The translations under genes were made by a program, and so were the position numbers. A stretch of DNA of 44,373 bases from Oligoflexales bacterium. Lineage in GTDB: Bacteria > Bdellovibrionota_B > Oligoflexia > Oligoflexales > Bog-1112. The DNA lies in the NCBI GenBank assembly GCA_013215275.1, contig JABSRF010000007.1, forward strand, positions 1 through 44,373. Direction: 5' to 3'. Below, piece after piece: positions 15,898-25,268 of this stretch (within the stretch, counting starts at the first letter, position 1; the number at the start of each line of letters is the position of its first letter). Below the pieces are notes generated by a model. That model was given only the letters and a program-made list of their open reading frames with translations. It was not told the DNA's origin and made no database searches.

Positions 15898-17712
15898 CTA
15901 TTCCATATCCTCAGTCTGGGTTTTCTGAATGGCTTCTTCGATGGAGGTGATGCCTTCCAAAACTTTGGAGATAGCAGATTGACGGAGAGTCTTCATGCCA
16001 TTTTCGACAGCTTGCTTGCGAATCATATTTGCATCCTGAGTTTTTAGGATTAATTCCTTGAGCTTTTCATCCATGACGAGTAGCTCGTGAATTCCGGCTC
16101 TATCTTTGTAACCCTGATTATGGCACTGGTCACAGCCTTTACCTGCCTTGTAAATCTCTTTGCCGACGACGTCTTCTGGGGTCAGATCCATAAGCTTTAG
16201 CTCACGATCACTGGGGGTGTGCTTCACCCGGCAGTGAACACATAAGCGTCTTATCAAACGAGTCGCCATCACTCCTAAAACCGCAGAAGCAATCTGGAAG
16301 GGCTGAATATTCAGGTCATCCAGTCGCGTAATGGTCGAAGCAGCATCGTTTGTATGCAAAGTAGAGAATACCAAGTGACCCGTTAGGGAAGACTGAACCG
16401 CAATATTTGCCGTTTCTTCATCCCTAATCTCACCAATCATTATAACATCTGGGTCCTGGCGAAGAATAGCCCGCAGCCCTTCACTAAAAGTCAGGCCGAT
16501 TTTTGACTTCACATCAATTTGGCCAATACCTGGTAGCCTATATTCCACAGGATCTTCAATAGTCAGGATATTGATATCAGTGGTGTTGATGTTGGTGATG
16601 GATGAATAAAGCAAGGTTGTTTTACCGGAACCAGTCGGTCCCGTTACCAAAATAATGCCATGTTTTTGGGCGATTAGATTTGTCCAGGAACGGTAAATAT
16701 CTTGGTGTAGCCCCATTTGATCGAGTCGCTTGACTCCGGCTGATTTGTCAAGGATACGCATGACCACCCGCTCTCCAAGGGCTGTGGGGAGAACTGAAAG
16801 ACGCACATCAGCGTCCTTACCCGCAACCTTAATGCTGATACGGCCATCCTGCGGTACCCTTTTTTCGGCAATGTTTAACTTGCCGATAATCTTGATCCTC
16901 GAGACGACAGAGCCAAGGTGGCGTTTATTTAGCTGCATGGTATCGTGGAGCGTGCCATCAATTCTAAAGCGCACGACTATTTCAGTTTCGTAAGGCTCGA
17001 TATGAATATCAGAAGCTCGCTCTTTAACAGCTCGAGAGAGGAGCCCGTTTACCAAACGAATGATTGGCTTTTCATCATCAGAAGACTCAAGAAGGTCCCT
17101 TGTTTCTTCAAGGTCGTCTTCTTCTCCACTTCCGATTTCAGGAACATTGAGCTCGTCGATGACTTTTTGGGAAGCGTCGTTTGAACGTTCATAAACCCTG
17201 TTAATCGAGTGGTTTATAACCGAAGGCGAACAAACGATCATATTGATATTGGTGGACAAGATCAAACGTAGATCGTCCATCGGAAAAATATTCAAGGGAT
17301 CAGCAACTGCAACGGTGACATTAAAATCATCCCGTGCAATGGGGAGGATTAAGTTGTCCCGAGCGAACTGAATGGGGATATTGTCCACCAACGAGGGATC
17401 GATGTCATTGATCGGAAGCTTCTCGTAGTAAGGCAGGTCAAGCTGGTAGGCAAGAGCCTTCAGCATATCTTCTTCACTGATGTACTCTTTATCTACGAGA
17501 ATTTCACCAAGCTTACGCTTTTCGGAACCCTCACCTTGGAAGCTTAGTGCTTCCTTCAGCTGATCTTCAGTAAGCGCAGAGGATTCAATGAGAATCTCAC
17601 CGAGTGACTTACGCTTTGTCTTGCGAAAAGTTGCTGAAGGGAGTTCGTGCCATTTCGTGGTCTCGGGGGGTGTGCTGACATCCCGTGCTAATTGATCGTT
17701 TTGATCACTCAT
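15898..17712 (-). CDS. gspE: Type II secretion ATPase GspE
   Basis: 604 aa hexameric cytoplasmic ATPase. Residues 35-100 carry the MshEN-like N1 domain with two LGEIL(I/V) repeats, which in MshE binds c-di-GMP; whether binding occurs here is unknown. Then come the N2 domain (about 100-340), Walker A GPTGSGKTT (358-366), the Asp box (IEDPVEY), Walker B DVIMIGEIRDEE (422-433), the His box GHLVFSTLHTNDA, and the zinc-binding tetracysteine motif CVHC/CDQC (Cys491, 494, 527, 530). The start is supported by GAGG six bases upstream. It overlaps the end of gspD1 by 8 bp, indicating translational coupling. Confidence 0.97.
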   Translation of the reverse strand: MSDQNDQLARDVSTPPETTKWHELPSATFRKTKRKSLGEILIESSALTEDQLKEALSFQGEGSEKRKLGEILVDKEYISEEDMLKALAYQLDLPYYEKLPINDIDPSLVDNIPIQFARDNLILPIARDDFNVTVAVADPLNIFPMDDLRLILSTNINMIVCSPSVINHSINRVYERSNDASQKVIDELNVPEIGSGEEDDLEETRDLLESSDDEKPIIRLVNGLLSRAVKERASDIHIEPYETEIVVRFRIDGTLHDTMQLNKRHLGSVVSRIKIIGKLNIAEKRVPQDGRISIKVAGKDADVRLSVLPTALGERVVMRILDKSAGVKRLDQMGLHQDIYRSWTNLIAQKHGIILVTGPTGSGKTTLLYSSITNINTTDINILTIEDPVEYRLPGIGQIDVKSKIGLTFSEGLRAILRQDPDVIMIGEIRDEETANIAVQSSLTGHLVFSTLHTNDAASTITRLDDLNIQPFQIASAVLGVMATRLIRRLCVHCRVKHTPSDRELKLMDLTPEDVVGKEIYKAGKGCDQCHNQGYKDRAGIHELLVMDEKLKELILKTQDANMIRKQAVENGMKTLRQSAISKVLEGITSIEEAIQKTQTEDME

Positions 17713-20098
17713 TCAAATCCTCGCCAGGTTGTGAATCATTAAAGCCACCTGATGCCTCTGATGGTGGAGGAGGTGGTGATGCTGGCCCATCAAAACCTCC
17801 ATCGTCTCCCCCTGCAGGGACAGGGATGGTTGTCTCTAAATCTCTTTTAGTCGGGGCAGGGGCCTGCTCATTAAGTCTACCTCCATTTCCTACCCCTTCA
17901 TAACCAATTGCTTTATAGACTCCTTGCCTTTGATTTTCACGAATTTTTTCTTCAGCAGCGTCTACAGGGGTTGGCTTATACTCTCCATCCTCTGGGCGAG
18001 GAAGGGCTTGATAGAAGTCGGAGTCTTGGTAGCCTGATCCATAAACGTCTTCCATAAAGGTATCACGCTCTTTGAGCTTGGCTTGATAGATAGCTGCTAA
18101 GTCATTAGCCCCATGCACTATGTGAGGGGTTAGGAATATTGCTAAGTTACTTTTTTCTGACTTCGTTTGTGAGTTCCTGAATAGCCACCCGAGGATAGGA
18201 ATATCTCCTAGAAGTGGAATTTTTCTGAAGCTTTCGAACTCCCTGTTTTGAACGAGGCCGGACACGACAATTGTTTGACCATTTTTGACGGTAACTATTT
18301 GCTTGGTTTTTCTTTTATTCACTCTAGGAAGGCCGTCCTCGTTTATAGAGGCAATTGAGTTGGACTCCAAAGAGAGGTCGATCGTCACATAATTAGAGTG
18401 ACTGATGTTTGGTTTGATGGTGAGAGACAGGTCCACATCCTCTTTTTCAACCTTGGTGGTTGCCGCACCAGTGGTAGGGTTAGTGGTTGAGGACCTAAAG
18501 AAGACTTTTTCCCCTACAGAGATTGCGGCTTCTTCATTGTTTGATGTCAGGATATGAGGTGACGCTAAGGTTCGAGTGTTAGCGTCAGCTTTGAGCAGAT
18601 TGATGAGGGCTCCAGGTCTGAAGGTCCCTAGACCGGGTACATTGACATCCTGACCAGACAGGATACCGATAGCCATATTGCTTGAGAATGCTTGTGCAAC
18701 CTGTTGGGTATTGCTACTAGTCGCGTTTGGAGTGACCTGAGAGACAATCAGTGGTGCCATGCCCCCGGCTTCCCAGGCTGTCACACCCTTAGTGCCTCCT
18801 TCTCCAGCTCCACCAAATCCACCGAAAATTGAGGTGTTGAAAAGAAAGTCGTTGCCTTCGTTGATATCCAAGATATCAGCTTCAATAAATACTTGGCTTC
18901 TTCTGACATCTAACTTGCGGATGATTGAGTTGAGTGCATCATACGCAGAACGATTACCGGTTATCAGAAGGGAGTTAGACGCTTCGTCGGCAGTAATTTT
19001 AACTCCATCCCCCAAATCAGCAACACTTGTGGTTCCCCCAGGGGTATTATTTTTGCGGTTGGTCCTTTTGGTTGGTGGCCTTCTGAGTGTGCTGCTGCTA
19101 CGTGAACTGTTCGTTAAAGACGATAGGGTGCCAGCTAACTTTTTCGCATCAGCATAATCAAGTGGCCTGACATGTATGGATGCTTGGGCCGTTGGGTCAT
19201 CGAGAGGGATGTCGAATTTTTTCACTAGAGCTCGGATATCTTGGATGGTGCGCGGTGGCCCGAAGATAATCACAGAGTTTGAACGCTCATCAATAAGAAT
19301 CTTAAATGAGTGATAGGCACTTCGAGTTCTTTTTTTACTGGAAGAACTTGTGCTTGAACGTAGGATTTCATTTACTTTATCAGCAATGCTTTTTGGGTCT
19401 GAGTACTTGATGGGAACAATTAACACCTTTGGTTGTTGTGTTTGAACATCGAGAAGCTCCAGGACTTCAAGGACCCTCCTGACTTTGTAACCACTCTCAC
19501 TGATGATAAGGGTGTTTGTGGGTTCATAAGCAATCATCGAATTTGTTGAAACGATACGGGATAAGGTTGTCTGAACTTGTTTGGCGTCAATATACTTTAA
19601 AGGAATAATTTGAGTGATAATCTCATCGGTACGAGGAGCCCAACTAGAGCCAAGATAGGTCTTTAAATTTCCTTTTACTGCGTTTCTGACCTTCATAACT
19701 TTTATCACCTTACCAGTTTCAACTGTGGTCAGGTTGAGCATGTTTAAGGCAGATAGGAAAGCTTGGTATGCTTCTTCCTTAGTCACTTTCTTCGGAGAAA
19801 TAATTTGAACCTTTCCAGTGACATTTCGGTCAAGGATAACATTTTTACCGGTCCATAGAGCCACTGCTTTGATGATATCTTTGATGTCTGTGAGTTCGGG
19901 GAAGTCCATATTGACCAGCTCTCGCCCTTCTGGGATCGAAGCTGCACCTTTAGTGCTTGTGGCAGGAGCCTTGGGTGTATTCTGGGCTAAGCTTGGAGAG
20001 GATGGTTTTGCGCTTTGCCCCAAAGCAATGCTGCTTGCAAACAACAAAAACATTTGCAAGTAAAAAGATAACTTAAATCCTCTGCTAACAATCTTCAC
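17705..20098 (-). CDS. gspD: Type II secretin GspD, copy 1
   Basis: About 797 aa outer-membrane secretin. A signal peptide (KLSFYLQMFLLFASSIALG) precedes N0 (about 60-150), N1-N3 with Ser/Thr/Arg-rich linkers, and the C-terminal secretin domain with VPGLGTFRPGALINLL, LASPHIL, EKVFFR, the NGQTIVVSGL strand and IPLLGDIPILGWLF. The protein ends in a disordered Gly/Pro tail with a PPPPP run. The preferred start is GTG at 20098, which has GGGGGA about eight bases upstream; the open frame reaches a GTG at 20113 without an SD. It lies 228 bp after a second complete secretin gene and overlaps gspE. No lipobox, so it may need no pilotin or a non-lipid-based route; that is inference. Confidence 0.96.
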   Translation of the reverse strand: MKIVSRGFKLSFYLQMFLLFASSIALGQSAKPSSPSLAQNTPKAPATSTKGAASIPEGRELVNMDFPELTDIKDIIKAVALWTGKNVILDRNVTGKVQIISPKKVTKEEAYQAFLSALNMLNLTTVETGKVIKVMKVRNAVKGNLKTYLGSSWAPRTDEIITQIIPLKYIDAKQVQTTLSRIVSTNSMIAYEPTNTLIISESGYKVRRVLEVLELLDVQTQQPKVLIVPIKYSDPKSIADKVNEILRSSTSSSSKKRTRSAYHSFKILIDERSNSVIIFGPPRTIQDIRALVKKFDIPLDDPTAQASIHVRPLDYADAKKLAGTLSSLTNSSRSSSTLRRPPTKRTNRKNNTPGGTTSVADLGDGVKITADEASNSLLITGNRSAYDALNSIIRKLDVRRSQVFIEADILDINEGNDFLFNTSIFGGFGGAGEGGTKGVTAWEAGGMAPLIVSQVTPNATSSNTQQVAQAFSSNMAIGILSGQDVNVPGLGTFRPGALINLLKADANTRTLASPHILTSNNEEAAISVGEKVFFRSSTTNPTTGAATTKVEKEDVDLSLTIKPNISHSNYVTIDLSLESNSIASINEDGLPRVNKRKTKQIVTVKNGQTIVVSGLVQNREFESFRKIPLLGDIPILGWLFRNSQTKSEKSNLAIFLTPHIVHGANDLAAIYQAKLKERDTFMEDVYGSGYQDSDFYQALPRPEDGEYKPTPVDAAEEKIRENQRQGVYKAIGYEGVGNGGRLNEQAPAPTKRDLETTIPVPAGGDDGGFDGPASPPPPPSEASGGFNDSQPGEDLNE

Positions 20099-20113
20099 AA
20101 GTAGTTCCCCCAC

Positions 20114-20341
20114 AGTAAATTTGGGACTTCATCTCTATAACACCATCAACACAACAAGTAGAAAGTACCCGTACCATCATAAGCGGCTGGGATAAAAGCC
20201 CAGGTAAAAGCTATTTGTATCCCATGCAATTAAATGTTTCACCCTGTAAACTAATAATTATTGAACTTCCTGCACCTCTTGTGCTTTGGAATCTTCGTAC
20301 TGATCCCCTTGTCTAGTCCCCGGTTCGGAAAAAATAGAGCT
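20114..20341 (-). other. Intra-operon gap with hairpin between the two secretin genes
   Basis: This is the longest gap in the T2SS operon (228 bp). In the transcribed sense it holds CCTGGG-CTTTTAT-CCCAG (around 20187-20204) capable of a short GC-rich hairpin, preceded by ACAGGG and followed by GCCGC and a GGTACGGGTAC element. A structured leader or an internal promoter that sets expression of gspD1 and downstream genes is possible. No riboswitch family can be named with confidence. Confidence 0.35.
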
Positions 20342-22378
20342 TTAATTAGTTTGATCCTTTTGTGCCTTACTCAAAAAAAAGTTCGTTTCCTTAAGTTTAT
20401 CCTGGTATATGCGCTGAAGGTCAGAAGCTTCATGAATGACATAAGGGGTGAGAAAAATAGCAAGTTGCTTTGTTTTTGTCACCTTTACGTTGTTTCGAAA
20501 TAGATGGCCAATGATCGGGATGTCACCTAAGAATGGAATTTTACTGGTAGCTTCCGATTCAATGATGTTTTTTAGCCCTGCAATAACAGCAGTTTGACCA
20601 TTTCTTAGGAAGATGGACTGCTTAATCTTTTTATGGCTTACCTGAGGAAGCCCGAAGCTAAAGCCGGAGAGCTCAGTTGCGTCGAGCATGAGGGTCAGGC
20701 TGAGGTCATTATTGCCACTGATTTTTGGGTGGATCGTCAAACTCATTTCGATGTTTTCTTTTTCTACATTTGTACGGGTTGTCCCCAAGCTATCTGTGTC
20801 AGAATTGCGAAAAAATATCGTTTCCCCGGCAGATAGGCTAGCTTCTGTATTATCTACTGTTAGGATATAAGGAGAAGATAAGACCCGAGTGTCGGAGTCG
20901 GATTTTAATAAACGAATCAAAGCTCCTGGGGTAATGGTTCCAAGACCTGGTACTTCTACTCCCTTTCCTGACAGAGCTGCAATGTTTAATCCTTCATTCG
21001 TCGCTGAGGTAAATTGCTGGGCTCGAACCCCCTGAGAGGTCGATAAAGCATCTGAGCTAGCTAATATCAGTGGAGCCATTGCTCCTGCTTGCCAAGCAGT
21101 GATGATATCAGTGCTACCAGCACTTCCTGCAAAAATGGAGGTTCCTACGGTAAAGGTATGGTCTGTTCCTATTTCGAGAACTTCAGCTTCAATCAGAATT
21201 TGGCTTTTGCGTTTGTCTAACTTTTGAATGATGTAGTCAACATCATGAAACTCACTCCTGGTACCAGCTACAATGATGGAGTTTGAGGGTTCGTCTGCTG
21301 TAATCTTTAATTGGCTGTTGTTATTGGTGTAGGCATTTGCTTTTTGCCGGTTTGCCAAAGATAGTGCGTTTAAAACTACAGCAAGCTTTTTTGCGTCAGC
21401 AAATTCGATGGGGCGCAAGTGAATGCGAGACTCTCCCGCTTCCATCTTTGGGGCTAGGTCTAGGGAGCGTGCAAACTGCTCTATCCTTTTTAGCATCACT
21501 GGTGGAGCCATTAAGACCAATAGGCCGTTGGCATCGAGTCCCAAAACCTTGAAGCTTTTTTTTGCTTTAGACTTCTTACTTTTTGCGCTTGATGCCTCAA
21601 TAGCCGAAAATTCTTTAAGCTTTTTGGCGATATCGGATGGTAAGGCATGCTTTATTGCGATCATTTTAAGGCTTGGTTGCTGGGACCCGACATCCAAAAA
21701 AGAAATGATGTCTAGGATACGTTCAATCTTCTTAGCGCTATCGGTAATGATGAGGGTGTTGGTATTTTCAATAGCGATCATGGACCGGGGGGTCGCAAAG
21801 CGAGAGAGGGATGCAAGGATCCATTTTGCCCGGATATACCTCAACGGGAGCACTTGAGTGACTAGCTCATCGGAACCTGGCAGCTCCTGTGATGGACGGT
21901 ATATTGGAGAGCTGCTTTTCATGCCTTCAGTGGTTTTCATGATCTTCACCACTTTTCCGGTCTCAATGGTGCTAAGGCCCAGCATGTCGAGTGAAGATAG
22001 AAATGTTTTGTAAGCGTCTTCTGGGCTTAGTTTTTCTGGGGCTATGATCTTAATCTTTCCCTTAACTTTCTGATCCCAGATAAAGTTTTTTTTGGTCCAG
22101 CGTGCAACTTCATCGGCAATGACTTGGATATCAGTCATTTCCGGGTAGTGGATGCTTACAAGATTCTTTTTGGGGCTTTTCTTTTTCGGGGTAGGAATAG
22201 CCTTTTCAGCTTGTGATTCAGCCTGGGGTTCTTCCTTTGAAATTGGGCCAATAGGCTCTGCTGGTGGTAAGTCCGCAGCATGAGCAGATTCGTTTCTAAG
22301 ATTCCCACAGAGGATTAACAGTGCAAGGCTCAAAAATATTATCAAGTTCTTCACCATGCTGGTGAGCTTGCAGCACAA
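20342..22378 (-). CDS. gspD: Type II secretin GspD, copy 2
   Basis: About 678 aa and clearly homologous to the adjacent secretin along its full length: the N0 start (HYPEMTDIQVIADEVARWT), the IETGKVVKIMK segment, N1-N3, and a complete secretin domain (VPGLGTITPGALIRLL, LSSPYIL, ETIFFR, IPFLGDIPIIGHLF, FLTPYVI). It lacks the Pro-rich tail of copy 1 and has shorter linkers. The chosen start is TTG at 22378 because GGAGG lies seven bases upstream; an in-frame ATG at 22357 begins the hydrophobic signal (NLIIFLSLALLILCG) but lacks an SD. Nothing suggests decay: no frameshift, and the key Gly and Pro residues of the barrel lip are kept. See the findings for what two secretins may mean. Confidence 0.95.
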   Translation of the reverse strand: MCCKLTSMVKNLIIFLSLALLILCGNLRNESAHAADLPPAEPIGPISKEEPQAESQAEKAIPTPKKKSPKKNLVSIHYPEMTDIQVIADEVARWTKKNFIWDQKVKGKIKIIAPEKLSPEDAYKTFLSSLDMLGLSTIETGKVVKIMKTTEGMKSSSPIYRPSQELPGSDELVTQVLPLRYIRAKWILASLSRFATPRSMIAIENTNTLIITDSAKKIERILDIISFLDVGSQQPSLKMIAIKHALPSDIAKKLKEFSAIEASSAKSKKSKAKKSFKVLGLDANGLLVLMAPPVMLKRIEQFARSLDLAPKMEAGESRIHLRPIEFADAKKLAVVLNALSLANRQKANAYTNNNSQLKITADEPSNSIIVAGTRSEFHDVDYIIQKLDKRKSQILIEAEVLEIGTDHTFTVGTSIFAGSAGSTDIITAWQAGAMAPLILASSDALSTSQGVRAQQFTSATNEGLNIAALSGKGVEVPGLGTITPGALIRLLKSDSDTRVLSSPYILTVDNTEASLSAGETIFFRNSDTDSLGTTRTNVEKENIEMSLTIHPKISGNNDLSLTLMLDATELSGFSFGLPQVSHKKIKQSIFLRNGQTAVIAGLKNIIESEATSKIPFLGDIPIIGHLFRNNVKVTKTKQLAIFLTPYVIHEASDLQRIYQDKLKETNFFLSKAQKDQTN

Positions 22379-22436
22379 AATATGACCTCCAGAAGATGGA
22401 TAAGGCAATCAGCCTGCTAATCGGTTTGACAACCGT

Positions 22437-23429
22437 TTATTTAATGCGAGCATGCAAGGTTTTGGGTGTTTTTCCTTGCCTTAAGACACGAATGGTGATG
22501 TCACGCTCGTCAAGCAGAGCTTGGTATAAGGCGAAGCCTTGCTCGGCTTCCATGACCGTATCGTTTACTTGGGTGATCACATCACCATTTTGCAAGCCAA
22601 TCTTGTCGAGAAGAGTATTTTTTTGAATTGCAAAAATTTTAAACCCATTCACCCGGTTTTCTACTGTGTTAGGCACCAGCCTTGCAGATTGAATGATCTT
22701 CCCGAAACCATCTCCTAACTCGCTCTCCACAAATGAAGCCTGTAAAAGGACACTTCCCCCTTCAACCTCTTCCACAGCCGGAGAGTTGTCTCTATTTTCA
22801 TCAAATAGAGAGCCCCTGTCGCTTTCAGCGACCTTAATCTCAAGGCATTCTTTATTGCCAGAATTGTTTATGATTACCCGGTTGCGCTCAATACTGACGA
22901 TCAGAGCATCGTCCATTCCAATGATGGCATCACCAGCTTTATAGATATCGGCCTCATCGAAGCCTGCCTCTTTTATGGTGGCCATTGAGTTTTTTTCGAT
23001 CCCCAAGAAGATTGTCCCAATTAGGCTGAGCTTAAGCTTGCTTGGGACACAGGGGGCGGATTCATCAAAATCCTCTTTTTTCTTTTCCACAGCAGCTTGT
23101 TCTGCTTTGCTCGACTCGTCGGGAAGCTCTCCATCTAGATTGAATAGATTACGCTCGAGGATTTGTTTTTTCACGCTGTGAAAATTTGGCCTTCCTTGCA
23201 GGTTAACGGGCGGTGCAGAGACCGCAGCTTTCGATATTTTGTATTTGCCAACTGAATCCATGATAAAGGGAATCATAAAAGCGCCAACGGCACTAGCACT
23301 GATATAAGACGTGAACAGAACGCCAGAAGATATCATGGCATGTTTCATGAAGCCTTCTAAGGACTTTCCCAGGCCTCCTGAACGTCTGCTGCTTTTTGGG
23401 TCTAATAGTGCTTTAAATTTTTCAAACAT
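22437..23429 (-). CDS. gspC: Type II secretion protein GspC, copy 2
   Basis: 330 aa bitopic protein that links the inner-membrane platform to the secretin. A TM helix (about residues 30-56) is followed by a Pro/Ser-rich linker, the homology region (HR) beta domain (about 128-200, SKLKLSLIGTIFLG), a linker, and a C-terminal PDZ domain (about 240-330) with DKIGLQNGDVITQVN. HR binds secretin N0, and the PDZ domain is linked to substrate choice in known systems. The cytoplasmic N-terminus of about 30 residues is basic. It starts 4 bp after the stop of the other gspC. Divergent from copy 1 except in the HR and PDZ core motifs. Confidence 0.93.
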   Translation of the reverse strand: MFEKFKALLDPKSSRRSGGLGKSLEGFMKHAMISSGVLFTSYISASAVGAFMIPFIMDSVGKYKISKAAVSAPPVNLQGRPNFHSVKKQILERNLFNLDGELPDESSKAEQAAVEKKKEDFDESAPCVPSKLKLSLIGTIFLGIEKNSMATIKEAGFDEADIYKAGDAIIGMDDALIVSIERNRVIINNSGNKECLEIKVAESDRGSLFDENRDNSPAVEEVEGGSVLLQASFVESELGDGFGKIIQSARLVPNTVENRVNGFKIFAIQKNTLLDKIGLQNGDVITQVNDTVMEAEQGFALYQALLDERDITIRVLRQGKTPKTLHARIK

Positions 23430-23433
23430 GGAT

Positions 23434-24420
23434 CTACCGAACCTGTAAGTTTATAGTTTGGACAACCCCACCTCTTTCAAGTCTTACCTCCAAATCATTT
23501 TCCCCACGCAGTGAGTTGAGTAGCTTGATCGCTTGGGCCGTATCGACAAGGGAAACCCCATTGATTTCTTTAACAACATCGCCGTTCTGGAGCCCTGCTT
23601 TTTGATAGATAGAGTCCTCGCGAATTCGAGTTAGCCTGAATCCACTTAACTCTCCTCCTACCAGGTGAGGCTCTGCTTTGGCATCTTGAAGAATCTTGGC
23701 AAAATCTGAAGTAAGCAGTTTTCGGCGAAAATCCGAAGACATGGTGATGGCATTGCCTTGGCGTTCAAAGCCTTCTTCCTTATAAGCCTCGGGAGGAGGT
23801 TCGGTAGCATATATTTTTTTAGAAGCAGGTCTAGCAGACCCAGAAGATTTCTTTCGACGTTTGCTGACGAGCTGCTTCCTTTCGAGCTCGATGTACTCCC
23901 GGTGATCGCCGCGATCTATGATAACCTTCTCTCGATGGATCTCGATGATTTTTGCGTTCTGGGTCAGCAAGTCACCTACAAAAAAACTGTTCTGGTTTCG
24001 TTTAGAGGTGTTCTCGATCAGTGCGATGCCTGAGTATGGGTCTCCACCGTATATAGTGCCCAGAAGTTTTAGGGGAAGGGTGGATTTTATGGCCTTTGTT
24101 CCTGAGTAAACCTGCTGCTCTGCAGCGGGCTCTACAGCGTCTTCCTCGCCTGTTTTACCTTCTTTATTGAATAGGTTCCTGCCGACAATCTCATCGATTC
24201 CCTGGTTGCCTAAACTTGGCTTAGGTTTTTGAATGGGAGCCACATTACGAGCCTTTGGAACGATCTCAAGGTCTTTTTTATCCGGAAATAACAGATGGTT
24301 GGATAAAAGGCTAACGCCGGTAGCTCCGAGGAAGCCGATAGCAACAGATCCAAACATCCCTTTCCAGGGAAGCTTTTTTGCTTTATCAAGCTCTATCAGA
24401 ATGGCGTTGAGGTTAAGCAT
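23434..24420 (-). CDS. gspC: Type II secretion protein GspC, copy 1
   Basis: 328 aa with the same plan as copy 2: TM helix (about residues 20-45), HR domain (about 115-180, STLPLKLLGTIYGG), a basic linker with RRKKSSG, and PDZ (about 250-328, QKAGLQNGDVVKEING). The motif NLFN before the HR domain is shared by both copies. The start at 24420 is chosen because AAGGA lies six bases before this ATG; the open frame extends ten codons further without an SD. It follows aroK by 48 bp. HR and PDZ are complete, so both GspC copies should be functional clamp proteins. Confidence 0.94.
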   Translation of the reverse strand: MLNLNAILIELDKAKKLPWKGMFGSVAIGFLGATGVSLLSNHLLFPDKKDLEIVPKARNVAPIQKPKPSLGNQGIDEIVGRNLFNKEGKTGEEDAVEPAAEQQVYSGTKAIKSTLPLKLLGTIYGGDPYSGIALIENTSKRNQNSFFVGDLLTQNAKIIEIHREKVIIDRGDHREYIELERKQLVSKRRKKSSGSARPASKKIYATEPPPEAYKEEGFERQGNAITMSSDFRRKLLTSDFAKILQDAKAEPHLVGGELSGFRLTRIREDSIYQKAGLQNGDVVKEINGVSLVDTAQAIKLLNSLRGENDLEVRLERGGVVQTINLQVR

Positions 24421-24468
24421 AGCTTGTCCTTGAGTTTGCTGGTCATCCACAAATATGGTGGCTGCAAT

Positions 24469-25101
24469 TTATCTTTTCGCATTTTTTTTGAGCAGTTTTT
24501 GCCCCTCTTTACCTTCGAGTAATTGCTTGATCCGATTTGCTGCTTCATCGTTGGTTGCAAAACTATCGTTAAAGCATAGATGAGAGTGCTCAAAACCCTC
24601 ACGTCTGTCCTGCAATTGGCTCGTCAGTCTATCCACTAAAAGCTGCTCTCGTTCACTGGTGTCTGCGACACCTGCTATATCGGATAGAAGAGGGCGTTTC
24701 TTCAGCTCCTCTGGGTGGGAAGCAAAGCGCTTAGCAATGGCATTAGGGGAAACCTGTAGCCAAACTGTGACTCCAAGGCCATCGATCAATTCCCAGTTTT
24801 GCTCTGCTTGCATGGCCCCACCGCCCAGTGATATGACTTGGCTGACTGCTGATTTGATGGATGAAAGGGCTTCGGTTTCTTTTTTTCTGAAATAGGCTTC
24901 CCCGTGATCCTTAAATATTCTTGGGATGGTTTTTTTTTCTGATTTTTCGATCCAGTCGTCTAAATCCAGGTATCCGAACCCTAATCGCCGAGCGAGTTGC
25001 TTTCCAATTGCTGTTTTTCCGCTGCCGCAAATACCTGTTAATATGATGTTTTTGAAGTTCTTTGGTAATCTTTCGGACTTTTCTTTGCCATATAATATCA
25101 T
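24469..25101 (-). CDS. aroK: Shikimate kinase AroK
   Basis: 210 aa cytosolic enzyme that phosphorylates shikimate at O3 in the chorismate pathway. The P-loop is GICGSGKTAIG, the shikimate-binding Asp lies in GYLDLDDWIE, followed by GEAYFRKKE and the SLGGGA motif; RPLLSD forms the lid region. The C-terminus is about 30 residues longer than typical (about 175 aa) and strongly basic. It is the first gene of the T2SS transcription unit, a position that recalls the pilMNOPQ-aroK operons of gammaproteobacteria, where it also lies beside a secretin gene. A TATAAT box lies upstream at 25198-25203 without a good -35 match. Confidence 0.93.
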   Translation of the reverse strand: MILYGKEKSERLPKNFKNIILTGICGSGKTAIGKQLARRLGFGYLDLDDWIEKSEKKTIPRIFKDHGEAYFRKKETEALSSIKSAVSQVISLGGGAMQAEQNWELIDGLGVTVWLQVSPNAIAKRFASHPEELKKRPLLSDIAGVADTSEREQLLVDRLTSQLQDRREGFEHSHLCFNDSFATNDEAANRIKQLLEGKEGQKLLKKNAKR

Positions 25102-25268
25102 TTTGCTTTCTTAATTTGCTAAGACCTCGGCATAATTGGCCAGAGGAAACGAAGTTATTCGAAGAGCCTATGGTTGGGAGCTTCAAATACAGCCCCAATT
25201 ATATTTTAACCCAGCTTGGCTAAAAGGAAGATAAGAGCCCCCAGTCCAGCCTTATATTCGAAATTGGT

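Noticed and set aside
20150-20270. c-di-GMP-I riboswitch before gspD1
   Set aside because: ACAGGG, a hairpin and a GCCG-like element are in roughly the right order, but the conserved core (ACGCAAAGC) is missing and the first stem is only three pairs.
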